From Microbispora sp. H13382 (GTDB lineage: Bacteria; Actinomycetota; Actinomycetes; Streptosporangiales; Streptosporangiaceae): a stretch of 64,000 bases of DNA. The notes beneath the pieces are model-generated. The model was not told the DNA's origin. It searched no databases and saw only the letters and a program-made list of their open reading frames with translations. Positions within the stretch are counted from its first letter, which is position 1, and each line of letters opens with the position of its first letter. Position numbers and translations under genes: made by a program. The stretch covers positions 143,881 to 207,880 of the forward strand of contig NZ_JABBXA010000014.1 in NCBI RefSeq assembly GCF_014161445.1. The letters are read 5' to 3'. This document shows positions 1 to 8,539 of this stretch, piece after piece.

Positions 1-2
1 AC

Positions 3-365
3 CTGGCCATCGGGCGCCACAATGACGCGAACAGGGCGCTTGAGCAAGCCTGCCAGGCTCTGGAGAAGGCGGGTTACCGGTCAGGACGCGCAAGAGCCGA
101 ACTAATCAGGGCCGCCCTAAACGCAAGGCTGGACCGCGTCGACGATGCGGTGGCCTCGGTGAACTGGGCTGTCAACGAACTGCTCGTGGTCGAGGTCTAC
201 CCGACCCTGCTCATGGCGGCAGCCTACCTTCTCGACGTCATCGGTGGAATCGACGCCAAGGTGAGCCGCGCGGCCGAGGAAGCCCGAACAAGGATTGAGG
301 CGTTGGATTCTTTGGAGATCCTCGAAGCACGGATGAAGCACCACGTCCGGGGGCTCCTGGTATGA
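3..365 (+). CDS. Hypothetical helical protein, 5' end outside the window
   Basis: An open frame runs from the window edge with no stop to TGA at 363-365 and gives about 120 residues. The segment is rich in Ala, Leu, Glu and Arg and looks mostly alpha-helical. A hydrophobic patch of about 20 residues (around VEVYPTLLMAAAYLLDVIGG) could be a buried helix or a membrane-associated helix. I recognise no family. An internal GTG at 150 could start a shorter product, but the reading frame and composition continue upstream of it, so I treat the gene as truncated by the window. Its stop overlaps the ATG of the phosphotransferase (ATGA at 362-365), so the two are very probably co-transcribed and translationally coupled. 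Confidence 0.6.
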   Translation: MAIGRHNDANRALEQACQALEKAGYRSGRARAELIRAALNARLDRVDDAVASVNWAVNELLVVEVYPTLLMAAAYLLDVIGGIDAKVSRAAEEARTRIEALDSLEILEARMKHHVRGLLV

Positions 366-1363
366 AAGAGATCTACCAGGCGGCTCTCGAGTCCCGCGAC
401 GGCGCAAGCGGCTTCTACAACGACAATGTCAAGGTCGACACCGAGACCGGACCCGTAATCGTGCGTATCCCCATCGGGGGTGCGGACTCGATGGATCTGC
501 GGATCTGGCCGGAACAAGAGGTCTTGGCCGCCATCGCCGCACATGTAAGTCACGTGCCACGGCTGCTGTACGCGTCACCAGACCCCACCTTCCAGGTGCA
601 TGAGTTCATCGCGGGAGACCTCGTCGACGACATCGCCCCACGCGGTCGACGAGTCCCCCCGGATGTGCTCCGCGACGTCGTCGAGTTGTTCGTCCAGCTC
701 GCCGGCGTTCCTCTGCAGGACTTGCCGCAGCTCCCACCGTCCTGGCCCGAAGATGCTGACACTGCCAGATTCGCGAGGATCCTGTCCGACATCACTCAGC
801 GGGTCTACACCAGATTCCGGGAGCAATACCGATCATTGTTCTCCGCACTCGGCATCCCTAATGACCCGCTCGCCCCGATCTTGACGCGTTGGTCCGAGCT
901 CACCCCTCGCCCGTTTGGCCTGATTCATTCCGATGTCCACCGCAAGAACATGATCCTCAGCATGGGGCATGTCGTATTCCTCGACTGGGAACTCGCCCTG
1001 TGGGGTGACCCCGTCTACGAACTCGCCGTCCACTTCCACAAGATGGCCTACCAGGACGACGAACGCCAGGCCGTACTCGATCGATGGGCAGACGCGATGC
1101 CCTCCCGGTACATCCGAGGTTGGGAACACGACCTCGACATCTACCTCGCCCACGAGCGCGTGAAGTCGGCTGTCGTCGACACCGTCCGATACACGCAGCT
1201 AATCACAGCCGGATCCCTTGACCCGCTTGGCAAGCAACACCTGCTCGAGAAGCTGACCGCCAAGATCAACGCCGCAGGTCGGCTTTGGCAGCATTACAAG
1301 TCGTTGACGCCGGGCCAGGTCGAGACGATCCTCCGCAGTCAGGGTGCCGTCGCAATCACTTGA
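362..1363 (+). CDS. APH/choline-kinase-fold phosphotransferase
   Basis: A 333-aa protein with the hallmarks of the aminoglycoside phosphotransferase/choline kinase superfamily. The catalytic Brenner motif HSDVHRKN lies at residues 189-196 (His189, Asp191, Asn196), and the metal-binding acidic motif LDWE is at 207-210 (Asp208). An acidic/aromatic segment typical of APH substrate lobes follows. Members of this fold transfer the gamma-phosphate of ATP to small molecules (aminoglycosides, macrolides, choline, homoserine and others) in the cytoplasm. The substrate cannot be read from the sequence. There is no signal peptide or TM segment. The ATG overlaps the stop of the preceding gene, which supports this start. 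It ends 66 nt before the convergent helicase gene, and I see no clear terminator in that gap. It may be unrelated to the defence operon that follows. Confidence 0.85.
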   Translation: MKEIYQAALESRDGASGFYNDNVKVDTETGPVIVRIPIGGADSMDLRIWPEQEVLAAIAAHVSHVPRLLYASPDPTFQVHEFIAGDLVDDIAPRGRRVPPDVLRDVVELFVQLAGVPLQDLPQLPPSWPEDADTARFARILSDITQRVYTRFREQYRSLFSALGIPNDPLAPILTRWSELTPRPFGLIHSDVHRKNMILSMGHVVFLDWELALWGDPVYELAVHFHKMAYQDDERQAVLDRWADAMPSRYIRGWEHDLDIYLAHERVKSAVVDTVRYTQLITAGSLDPLGKQHLLEKLTAKINAAGRLWQHYKSLTPGQVETILRSQGAVAIT

Positions 1364-1429
1364 AGCCGCGGAGGCGCAGGTACTGGCTGAACTGTTGCGA
1401 GTAAGCCGACGAACCGTTCCGGCCGGGGA

Positions 1430-3523
1430 TCACTGGACCATGAGATACACGGGCTCGGTAAGCACGACAGCCGCTGCCGAGAAGTCGGCCAGACGGGTCG
1501 CGAGCGTCTCGACGGCGAGTTCGCGGGGGAGTAATGCGCTGAACTTGAGCCCGTTCAGCGCCCTGTCGTCGATATTGGGGTGGCTGAGCTCACCGGCGAG
1601 GTCCTGCCGCCATCCGGTACCGGTCAGGTCGTTCCTCAGCCTGACGTGCAGGTCGTCCACGCGCTGGGTCGGGTCGGCGAGCGCGCCCAGCGTGGCTTTG
1701 ATCACGGCATTGGCGCGGAATCCGGCCCAGGTCCACCACCGCAGGTCGCCGTCGTCCCGCACGATCACTGTGCCGCCGGGATGGACGAGATTACGGCTGT
1801 CTTCCCGTATCCGCGTGAGTCCGCTCACCGCCCGCCGGGTGAGCTTCACCGGAGGGTCGGCGCCCAGGGCGACGTCCCGCTTGGCTCGCGACAGGGCGAA
1901 GGAGCTGCCGCCGGACATCGAGGTCGCCCAGCGTGCCTTGCCGCCGCCACCTTCGACGGGCTGGACGAAGCACCGCCGCCGTTTCCAGTCGATCCAGTCC
2001 ACGACCCAGGTGCGGCCGGCCAGCAACAGGAGGCGCGGCCCCGAGGCGGCGGACGTCAGGAGACCGGGGTCCGTCCGGCCGATCTCGGCGTTGCCGCGCA
2101 GGACGGTGAACTCCGGCGGGGCCGTGAACACCGCGGTGAGATCCATGAAGTTCCGGCGTCCGAAGCGCTGCTCGGCCTGAGGGCCGACGAGCAGAGCGCC
2201 GCCGTCCCGCTCGAGAAAGCCCTGAGCGATGAGATGGTCGAGCACCGGGCGCGCGTGCTGCTCACGGAAAGGGCCGAGTCCGTGCCACCAGTCCGGCCAC
2301 AGGGCGTCGCCTATGCGGCCCTCCTGCAGAGTGAGTGCGAGGAACTGCTGCGCGACGATGTGCCGAGGCGCGGGCGGCGGCTGCAGGGGCTCGACGTAAC
2401 CCGTGCTCCACAGCAGCAGGAGCCCCGCTGAGGCGAGGAGATCCTCCGGGGTCAGGGCCAGGACGAGGCAGTTGCGCTTGACTCCCGAGCGCCTGCCCGT
2501 GCGTCCCAGGCGCTGGAGGAACGACGCGACCGACCACGGAGCGTTGATCTGAATGACCCGATCCAGGTCTCCGACGTCGATGCCCAGTTCCAGCGTGGAT
2601 GTCGAGACGATGACGCAGTCGCGGGACTGGGCGAAGGCCTCTTCAGCGCGCCGGCGCTCCTCGGCCGAGAGGGAGGAATGGGAGAGGAACGTCGTAACGC
2701 CGTGGTCGCGCAGCAACTGACCGAGCTCTTCCACCATTCTGCGGGAGTCGCAGAAGACGAGTCGCTTCTCGCCCTGATGCAGCGCCGCGATGACGCGGGC
2801 GGCGTTGGCGACGGAGCCGACGTGGTCCAGCTCCACATCGGCCGCTCCGGAATCCGCTCCCGTGTCAGGGGCGATTACTTCCGCAGGTCGGCTCCCCGCG
2901 CCCGAACCCTGGAGCCAGGAAAGCAGTTCATGAGGATTGCCCACCGTCGCCGACAGGCCGATGCGCTGGAGCGGCCGTCCGGCCAGCCGGGTGAGGCGCT
3001 CCAGAACGGCGAGCAGGTGCCAGCCCCGATCGTCGCGGGCGAAGGCGTGCACCTCGTCGACCACAATCGCCCGCAGATCCGCCAGCAGTCGGCGGTGGTC
3101 CACACCGGTGCTGATGAGGATGGCCTCCAGGGATTCCGGGGTGGTCAGCAGGATGTCGGGCGGATCCCGCAGGATCGCCTGACGGCGCGAGCCGGACACG
3201 TCCCCGTGCCAAAGCTCGACCCGCCTGCCGAGCCAGCCCGCGTACGCCTGCAGGCGTGGCACCAGGTTGTTGAGCAGGGCCTTCAGTGGGCATACGTACA
3301 GCACCGACAGGCCGGTCCAGGTCTGTTCCTCCATCATGGACAGCAACGGGAACGCCGCCGCCTCGGTCTTGCCCCCGGCCGTCGGCGCGATCAGCAGCGC
3401 GTCCTGCCCCTCGCCGATGGGCCCCAGCGCCTCCTGCTGCAGCGGCCGCAGCCGGGCCCAGCCGAGGGTGTTGGTGAGGTGGTACGTGATCGTCGGATGC
3501 AGCGCTAGGGTCGGCGAGGTCAC
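1430..3523 (-). CDS. brxHI: Lhr-like SF2 DEAD/DEAH-box helicase (BrxHI-like)
   Basis: A 697-aa superfamily 2 helicase with a complete motor core: a Q-motif-like segment near residue 30, Walker A APTAGGKT at 46-53, DEVH at 156-159, SAT at 191-193 and motif VI QRLGRTGRR at 337-345. About 300 C-terminal residues follow. The short Lhr-like architecture matches BrxHI, the helicase encoded after brxD in type 2 BREX loci. It presumably translocates on or unwinds nucleic acid with ATP in the cytoplasm. The GTG start overlaps the stop of the BrxD-like gene (GTGA at 3520-3523), so this is the last gene of a seven-gene - strand operon. No pglX, pglY or pglZ gene is in the window, so it should not be read as part of a BREX system. 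The symbol reflects family resemblance plus the neighbouring BrxD-like gene. Confidence 0.8.
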   Translation of the reverse strand: MTSPTLALHPTITYHLTNTLGWARLRPLQQEALGPIGEGQDALLIAPTAGGKTEAAAFPLLSMMEEQTWTGLSVLYVCPLKALLNNLVPRLQAYAGWLGRRVELWHGDVSGSRRQAILRDPPDILLTTPESLEAILISTGVDHRRLLADLRAIVVDEVHAFARDDRGWHLLAVLERLTRLAGRPLQRIGLSATVGNPHELLSWLQGSGAGSRPAEVIAPDTGADSGAADVELDHVGSVANAARVIAALHQGEKRLVFCDSRRMVEELGQLLRDHGVTTFLSHSSLSAEERRRAEEAFAQSRDCVIVSTSTLELGIDVGDLDRVIQINAPWSVASFLQRLGRTGRRSGVKRNCLVLALTPEDLLASAGLLLLWSTGYVEPLQPPPAPRHIVAQQFLALTLQEGRIGDALWPDWWHGLGPFREQHARPVLDHLIAQGFLERDGGALLVGPQAEQRFGRRNFMDLTAVFTAPPEFTVLRGNAEIGRTDPGLLTSAASGPRLLLLAGRTWVVDWIDWKRRRCFVQPVEGGGGKARWATSMSGGSSFALSRAKRDVALGADPPVKLTRRAVSGLTRIREDSRNLVHPGGTVIVRDDGDLRWWTWAGFRANAVIKATLGALADPTQRVDDLHVRLRNDLTGTGWRQDLAGELSHPNIDDRALNGLKFSALLPRELAVETLATRLADFSAAAVVLTEPVYLMVQ

Positions 3524-4845
3524 GGCAGGTCGAGCTCCACATCGTCCGCGGAGACCGCCGGGCGGCCGCGGCGGAACGCGTTCAGCTCGTCGTCGTTCAG
3601 CTCTCCCTCCGTGACCGTCACCTGCCGGTAGTCCCGCCGAGGGTCGAAATCCTCGTGATCCGAGACCCGGTACAGCACGTCGGCGACGAGTTTGCGGAGG
3701 AAGATCCGGGGCGCCACCCCGGCTCCCAGGTGTCCGGCAACCGCGGTGGCCAGGTCCTTGACGTACGCGTCGTCGATGAGGTCTCTGATCCGCCGCTCGG
3801 CCGGATCTCCCTGGGCGTACAGGTCGCGTACGGCGCAGCCCAGCTCGACCAGCTTGTCCCGGTCGAAACCGGTGAGCCTGATCTGCACTGCGCGGGCGGT
3901 GTCGAAACGCGCGTCGGTTTTGAAGTCGGAGTGCAGCCGCTGGGCCAGGGCCGGGGACCGTTGCACTCCCTGCTGACCGTCGTAGAAGGCGGGAGTGCCG
4001 GTGATGACGAGATAGAGGCCGGGGAAGCGGCCCTTGTCGATCTCGTCGATCAGCTGCCGAAGCGTGTTGAGGCTCCGTTCGCGGTTGTCGCTGCGCATCC
4101 GCTGCAGGGTCTCGACCTCGTCGAGCACGACCAGCAGCCCCGGGTAACCGCAGTCGCGCAGCACCACGAGCAGGCCCTGCAGGAAGTGCAGGGCCGCGGT
4201 CGAGTCGACGTCCCCCTTGAGCCCGGCATAGCGGCGGACGCTGGATGCGACGTTCGGCTCACCGCCCACCCAGGCGAGCAGGCCGTCGGCGGTCGCGTGG
4301 TCTCCCGACAGCCGGGCGCGGCGGTAGAAACGGAGCGCGGTCGCGAACGCGGGTGCGTTCTTGGCGGTCTCGGCCAGCCGTGACTCGATGAGGTCCTCGA
4401 CCGCCGTGCTCATCGCCCTGCGGTCGTCCTTCGCGACCCCGGTGTCGTCCTCGAGAGCGAGAAGCCATGTGTCGACGATGTCCCGCAACGCGCTCGGCGG
4501 CGAACTCGCGGTGCTCAGCCCACCGACCAGCGACCGGTAGACGGTCTCCAGCCGATGCAGGGGCGTGGTCCGGTCCGAGACCTGGATCTCACTGGTCGCC
4601 ATCTTCTTCCGCTTGGCCCTCTCGGCCAGCCAGCGGGCGAAGAACGTCTTGCCCGAGCCGTACTCGCCGCGGACCGCTTTGAATCCCGCGCTTCCGGCAA
4701 TCACCGCCGTCAGATCGTCGTCGAGCGCCTTCTCGAACCGCTCCATGCCGACCGCGAACAGATCCAGGCCGTTGCGTGGCACAGTCCCACGGCCGAGAGC
4801 GTCGATGATCTGCCGCCGCCTTGCCCGGCTCACCTTCGCCGTCAC
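3520..4845 (-). CDS. brxD: BrxD-like (DUF2791-type) P-loop ATPase
   Basis: A 441-aa P-loop ATPase. Walker A GEYGSGKT is at residues 60-67 and Walker B (LLVVLDEVETL) has Asp242-Glu243. The C-terminal third has the LTGFDRDKL and RIFLRKLVADVL segments typical of the BREX ATP-binding protein BrxD/DUF2791 group, and the length also fits. In that family the ATPase is encoded next to an Lhr-like helicase and may load or gate it. Here the same pair is present: the stop overlaps the helicase start, and the GTG start overlaps the kinase stop (GTGA at 4842-4845). The protein is cytoplasmic with no TM segment. The unusual part is its company, since it follows a vWA/PP2C/kinase triad and a motor-like membrane pair and not Pgl genes. 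Confidence 0.8.
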   Translation of the reverse strand: MTAKVSRARRRQIIDALGRGTVPRNGLDLFAVGMERFEKALDDDLTAVIAGSAGFKAVRGEYGSGKTFFARWLAERAKRKKMATSEIQVSDRTTPLHRLETVYRSLVGGLSTASSPPSALRDIVDTWLLALEDDTGVAKDDRRAMSTAVEDLIESRLAETAKNAPAFATALRFYRRARLSGDHATADGLLAWVGGEPNVASSVRRYAGLKGDVDSTAALHFLQGLLVVLRDCGYPGLLVVLDEVETLQRMRSDNRERSLNTLRQLIDEIDKGRFPGLYLVITGTPAFYDGQQGVQRSPALAQRLHSDFKTDARFDTARAVQIRLTGFDRDKLVELGCAVRDLYAQGDPAERRIRDLIDDAYVKDLATAVAGHLGAGVAPRIFLRKLVADVLYRVSDHEDFDPRRDYRQVTVTEGELNDDELNAFRRGRPAVSADDVELDLP

Positions 4846-6410
4846 GGTTCATCCTCCTCGAGGAACTGCTCTTCCAGCAATCGCACGTTCAGCTCGACAG
4901 TACGGTCGCGGTCCTTGAGCATGATCACATCGGTCTGCTCCACGTTGAGCAGGTTCTTCAGCGCCCGCATCAGCAGGACTGTCCTGTCCGCGGTGTCTGC
5001 GAGCAGCACCGCGATGTTCGCCACCGAGTCGCGTCCGGTGCCCCCGGCGAGGTGGTCGATGAGACGGGCGACCTCGTCGTCATCGACGCCGCCGCCTCGG
5101 GGAGCCAGCCGCCGCTGTTCGGCATAGGTATCCGAGGCGACCACCCGCTGACCGAGGGTGGGCAGAGCTGTCGTTGCTGCAAGAGGTGCAATCGGCTGGG
5201 CAGGTGTTTCGGGCACCGGTGTTGGGGGAGGGGCGGTTGGTGCGGGCTGGGAGCGCACCGGTCCCTGCGCCACGGGGAGGCTGCAGATGGCCTCGCCCAG
5301 TCGGGAGACGCGCGGCTGGGGCGCGGGCTGACGCCTGTTTCCGTCCCCTGCGGGCGTCGTCGGTCCGCTCAGGGGTGAGACCGGCGTCCAGCTCCGTTCC
5401 GTGGACGGCAGGGACGGTGGCTGCGGCAGGGACGGGCTGCTTCCCGGTGCCGGCCTGCTGACCGGCACACTGACACGGCCCGCGCCGGGCAGGTGGATAG
5501 GGGCGTCAGGCCCGGAGTGCACGGACTGCTGTGGCCGAGCGGGGCGGGTCACCGCGATGCGCTTGCGGCCGACGAGAGCCTGGACCCACTCGGCCGCGAT
5601 TGGACGGGTGCCGCGCGGGCCCTGCGCGCGGATGAAGAGCTCCCTGACCGCGGTGACCACATGGTCCGGCAGGCCGGGGAGCAGCGCCGGCTCGTCACCG
5701 GGCCGCACGGACGCGGTCCGCGAGAGCACCCGCCCGATCAGCAGCGCGAGCTTGTACCGGTCGGTGTCCAGCTCCGGCCCGCTGGAGGGCTGGTAGGGAT
5801 CATTCCAGTCCGGCGTGTGCGCCTGCCGTAATACCGGTTCCGCTCCGTGCCGGCGCAGGCCGTCGCAGTCGAGCATGAAGACCTTGTACGGGTGGCCCGG
5901 GCGCCATAGGAGATTCCGGAAGGAAAGGTCCCCGACGATCCATCCATGAGTGTGCAGCAGGTCGATCAGCTTGGCGGCCAGCGTGGCGATCTCGAGGCGG
6001 CCGTCGATGTCCGGCTGGTGCAGGTCCTGCCAGGCCCAGTTCGGTTCGTACAGCAGATACTGCAGCTCGACCAGCTTGGGCTTGCCGCCGATCGTGCCGT
6101 AGAAGTCCTTGGGCACGTGCGGCATGAGGAAGCCGGTCACTTGACCTCCATTCACCACCCTCGCGACAGGCCAGGCGCACTGGCTCAGCAGGGCGCGCAC
6201 CTCCGCGGCAGTCTGGCGGTGACCGAACTCGACGAGTTCCGCAAGAGCCACGCCGTTCACCTGGCCGGCCTGTGGCATGTACTCCTTGTAGACGAGGTTC
6301 TCCGGTCCGAGCACACGGGTGACCACTCCTTGGCCGCCCTTGTCGAGGGGGTCGGATTCAAGGGGCAGCGTGACACGGTGCCGGTCGAGCGGATGGGGGG
6401 TGAAGGCCAT
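4842..6410 (-). CDS. Divergent protein kinase of a TerY-P-type triad
   Basis: A 522-aa protein with a protein-kinase-like N-terminal half. The glycine loop GGQG is at residues 25-28 and a Lys42 in VYKEY is the likely ATP-binding lysine. The catalytic loop reads VGDLSFRN (Asp161, Asn166), so the usual HRD is replaced by VGD. The DFG equivalent is LDCDGL (Asp181 or Asp183). Residues of roughly 290-440 are proline-rich and low-complexity, and the last 60 residues are acidic and helical. This altered catalytic loop is typical of kinases encoded with vWA and PP2C proteins (YegI-like; TerY-P triads), which act on a shared phosphorylation switch. Its ATG directly abuts the stop of the PP2C gene, with no intervening base, and its stop overlaps the BrxD-like start. 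Confidence 0.78.
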   Translation of the reverse strand: MAFTPHPLDRHRVTLPLESDPLDKGGQGVVTRVLGPENLVYKEYMPQAGQVNGVALAELVEFGHRQTAAEVRALLSQCAWPVARVVNGGQVTGFLMPHVPKDFYGTIGGKPKLVELQYLLYEPNWAWQDLHQPDIDGRLEIATLAAKLIDLLHTHGWIVGDLSFRNLLWRPGHPYKVFMLDCDGLRRHGAEPVLRQAHTPDWNDPYQPSSGPELDTDRYKLALLIGRVLSRTASVRPGDEPALLPGLPDHVVTAVRELFIRAQGPRGTRPIAAEWVQALVGRKRIAVTRPARPQQSVHSGPDAPIHLPGAGRVSVPVSRPAPGSSPSLPQPPSLPSTERSWTPVSPLSGPTTPAGDGNRRQPAPQPRVSRLGEAICSLPVAQGPVRSQPAPTAPPPTPVPETPAQPIAPLAATTALPTLGQRVVASDTYAEQRRLAPRGGGVDDDEVARLIDHLAGGTGRDSVANIAVLLADTADRTVLLMRALKNLLNVEQTDVIMLKDRDRTVELNVRLLEEQFLEEDEP

Positions 6411-7286
6411 TCAGACCCTCCAGATGCACACGGCGGTCCGGTCGTCGTCGTGCGTCTTCGCCCGGAAGCTCATCTGCCAGAAGAATTCGGGCAGGGACGG
6501 CGGCCGGCTCCACCAGCTCGCCAACTGGGAGCTCACCTGCGGCCCCCGCATCGGCTTGGCCAGGCCGTCGGTGCACAGCAGCAGCAGGTCGCCCGGATAC
6601 AAGTCGGCATAGCCGACCTCCACATGCTCAATGTCATGGGGCAGCGCGTGGGTCGCCGAGGTCGCGACCCCCGTGTCGGCATCCTCCTCGCCGAAGCACG
6701 ATGTCCAGACGCCCCTGTGCAGATACCACGCCATGCAGTCGCCGACCCGGACCAGCACGGCGCGATGCAAGGACGCCTCGGGCACCTCCTGGACCCTGGC
6801 GGCGAGGAACGTCGTCGACAGCTCGTCCGGCGGCAGTCCGCGTTCCGCCGCCCGGTTGCGGATCTCGCCGGCGACGCCGTCGACGAAGTCCCGGGCGTCC
6901 TTCACGTAGTCAGGGTCGATCGGCAGCGCGGAAAGATACGCCTGCGCGACCTCGCAGGCCGTGGCCGCTCCGACATGTGAGCCCTCTTTGCTGCCCAGTC
7001 CATCCGCCACGCAGGCCAGCAGCGTGCGGTCGCCGTCGTGCCAGAGCCCCATCGCGTCCTGACGTACGGTGCCGAAGTAGCGGTGCGCGTCCCCTCGGAT
7101 GGACGCGGCACGCACCTCCAGCCCGGGCAGCGCGGCGCCGTCAATCTCGGTGTCCGGCCGTCGCACGGCCGGCAGCAGACCCGGCTGTGAGATCACCCGC
7201 GGCTCACGGCCGATGACGAGCGGCTGGGGGAATCCGGGCACGGTCTCCGCCGTCGAGGGCGACTCGTACCCCTGGACCTGTTCCAT
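6411..7286 (-). CDS. PP2C-family Ser/Thr protein phosphatase
   Basis: A 291-aa PPM/PP2C phosphatase. The metal-binding aspartates are all present: RQDA at 75-78, VADG at 93-96 (Asp95), CTDG at 238-241 (Asp240), and DDDRT near 280-284. It would be a Mn/Mg-dependent cytoplasmic phosphatase, and the obvious partner is the kinase encoded immediately downstream. A GAGGAA Shine-Dalgarno-like sequence about 7 nt upstream supports the ATG at 7286. A vWA, PP2C and kinase gene in a row form the TerY-P-type triad (compare yegL/yegK/yegI in E. coli), where reversible phosphorylation of the vWA protein or a partner is the proposed control. No signal peptide or TM segment. Confidence 0.85.
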   Translation of the reverse strand: MEQVQGYESPSTAETVPGFPQPLVIGREPRVISQPGLLPAVRRPDTEIDGAALPGLEVRAASIRGDAHRYFGTVRQDAMGLWHDGDRTLLACVADGLGSKEGSHVGAATACEVAQAYLSALPIDPDYVKDARDFVDGVAGEIRNRAAERGLPPDELSTTFLAARVQEVPEASLHRAVLVRVGDCMAWYLHRGVWTSCFGEEDADTGVATSATHALPHDIEHVEVGYADLYPGDLLLLCTDGLAKPMRGPQVSSQLASWWSRPPSLPEFFWQMSFRAKTHDDDRTAVCIWRV

Positions 7287-7317
7287 GTGCGGTTCCTCTT
7301 CTGGCTATGGTTCGCGA

Positions 7318-7989
7318 TCAGAGCGGGTCGGGGGCGAGGACCGTATAGCCCGGCACCTGGTCGGGGATGATGAGCTGGGCCGTGCCCGAGGGGTTGGAGG
7401 ATGAGGCGACGGCCGACTGGACCACGGAGTTGAGCAGCTGCCGCGCGAACTCGCGGAGAGCCTGTGCGGGTGACATGTCGCCGTTGGCGATGAAAGCCCG
7501 GAACGTAGCCACCTGCTGCAGAGTCGTCGGATCCACGTCGCCGAAGCCGAAGGCCAGGATGGTCGGGTGAGCCCGGAAGCCGTGGCTGACCAGGTCCTTG
7601 TGCTCCACGTGCCAGTCGTCCGTCGGGAGCCCGTCCGTGAGGAAGAACACCGTGGGGCGGTACGGCGCGTGCCCGGCCTGCTTCAGCCCCGCGATGTCCT
7701 GCTCGATCGTACGCTTGAGCAGCGAGAACGCGGCGCCGTAGCTGGTCGCGCCGCGCGGGGACAGCTGTGGGATGGAGTGCACGTCGTTGAGGTCGGCGAG
7801 TGGGAGCAGCACCTCGGCGGTGCTGCTGAACCCGATGATGCCGAGCCTGGCCCGGTCCGCCACGACCGGATTGCTGGCGATCTCCTGGTAGATCAGGGGA
7901 AGCTCCTGGTTGATGGCATCGAGGGGCGGTCCCTGCATGGAGTACGACTCGTCGCAGACCAGGTAGAAGGGGAGTACCTGTTCGCTCAT
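7318..7989 (-). CDS. von Willebrand factor A domain protein (TerY/YegL-like)
   Basis: A 223-aa single vWA domain. The MIDAS metal site is intact: DESYS at residues 13-17 (DxSxS), Thr82 in RGATSYG, and Asp119 in FLTDG. The start at ATG 7989 has a GAGGACC Shine-Dalgarno sequence just upstream and lies 10 nt after the stop of the MotB-like gene; longer in-frame starts would overlap that gene and are less likely. vWA proteins of this type bind partners through a Mg ion and are the protein-protein interaction member of TerY-P triads. The protein is cytoplasmic. In this operon it may link the phosphorylation switch (PP2C and kinase downstream) to the membrane pair encoded upstream. Confidence 0.85.
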   Translation of the reverse strand: MSEQVLPFYLVCDESYSMQGPPLDAINQELPLIYQEIASNPVVADRARLGIIGFSSTAEVLLPLADLNDVHSIPQLSPRGATSYGAAFSLLKRTIEQDIAGLKQAGHAPYRPTVFFLTDGLPTDDWHVEHKDLVSHGFRAHPTILAFGFGDVDPTTLQQVATFRAFIANGDMSPAQALREFARQLLNSVVQSAVASSSNPSGTAQLIIPDQVPGYTVLAPDPL

Positions 7990-7999
7990 CAGGTGGTCC

Positions 8000-8539
8000 T
8001 CAGCTTTGAGTGATGGGGGAGCAGCCGCCGGAGACGAAGTAGATCTCCATGGAGATCGACCCGCTCGGGGCGGCGAGGTCATGGAAGTTGCGGGTGGCCG
8101 CGGTCTGGAAGATGCCGGGGAACGCCTTGCCCGCGGCCGCGTTGATCCGGGTCGCCAGGTGCACGCCTTCTCCCGCGCCGCCGTTGGCGCCGAAGGTCAG
8201 CACCATGCCGGCGTGCCGTCCGGCCAGGCGTTTCCTGTGCTTGAGCAGCTCTCGCCTCACCGTGCCGAGCAGCTCGGTGTCCGAGGCGCCGGAATTCACC
8301 CGGAAGGAGATCTTGGTGGGCTTGGCGGCCACCCCGGCGGCGCGGGTGACGCAGGGCGATGGGGACGGGCTCGGCGAGGGCGACGCGGTTCCCTTACCCG
8401 CGAGGGGCTTTGCCGGAATGGGTGGTGGCGCCTGCGCGCCCAGCATGATGATCGTGAGCCCCAGCAGGAGGTCGGCGAACAGCCAGCCTGCGAGGAGCAG
8501 CGATGGGGCCGAACTGCGACGACTGATCACGGGTGCCAT
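8000..8539 (-). CDS. MotB/ZorB-like single-TM protein with OmpA-like outer domain
   Basis: A 179-aa protein. Residues 13-34 form a single TM helix with a buried aspartate (Asp23 in LFADLLLG), the position and context seen in MotB, TolR/ExbD and ZorB, where the Asp carries ions through the stator. A Ser-Pro linker follows (50-62), then about 95 residues (76-170) that look OmpA-like, running from ISFRVNSGASD through MVLTFGANGG, LATRIN and SMEIYFV. Cys63 and Cys173 flank this domain and could form a disulfide outside the cell. The ATG overlaps the end of the coiled-coil gene by 13 nt, so the two are almost certainly made together. The OmpA call is by pattern and not by alignment; the TM aspartate is seen directly. 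Confidence 0.65.
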   Translation of the reverse strand: MAPVISRRSSAPSLLLAGWLFADLLLGLTIIMLGAQAPPPIPAKPLAGKGTASPSPSPSPSPCVTRAAGVAAKPTKISFRVNSGASDTELLGTVRRELLKHRKRLAGRHAGMVLTFGANGGAGEGVHLATRINAAAGKAFPGIFQTAATRNFHDLAAPSGSISMEIYFVSGGCSPITQS

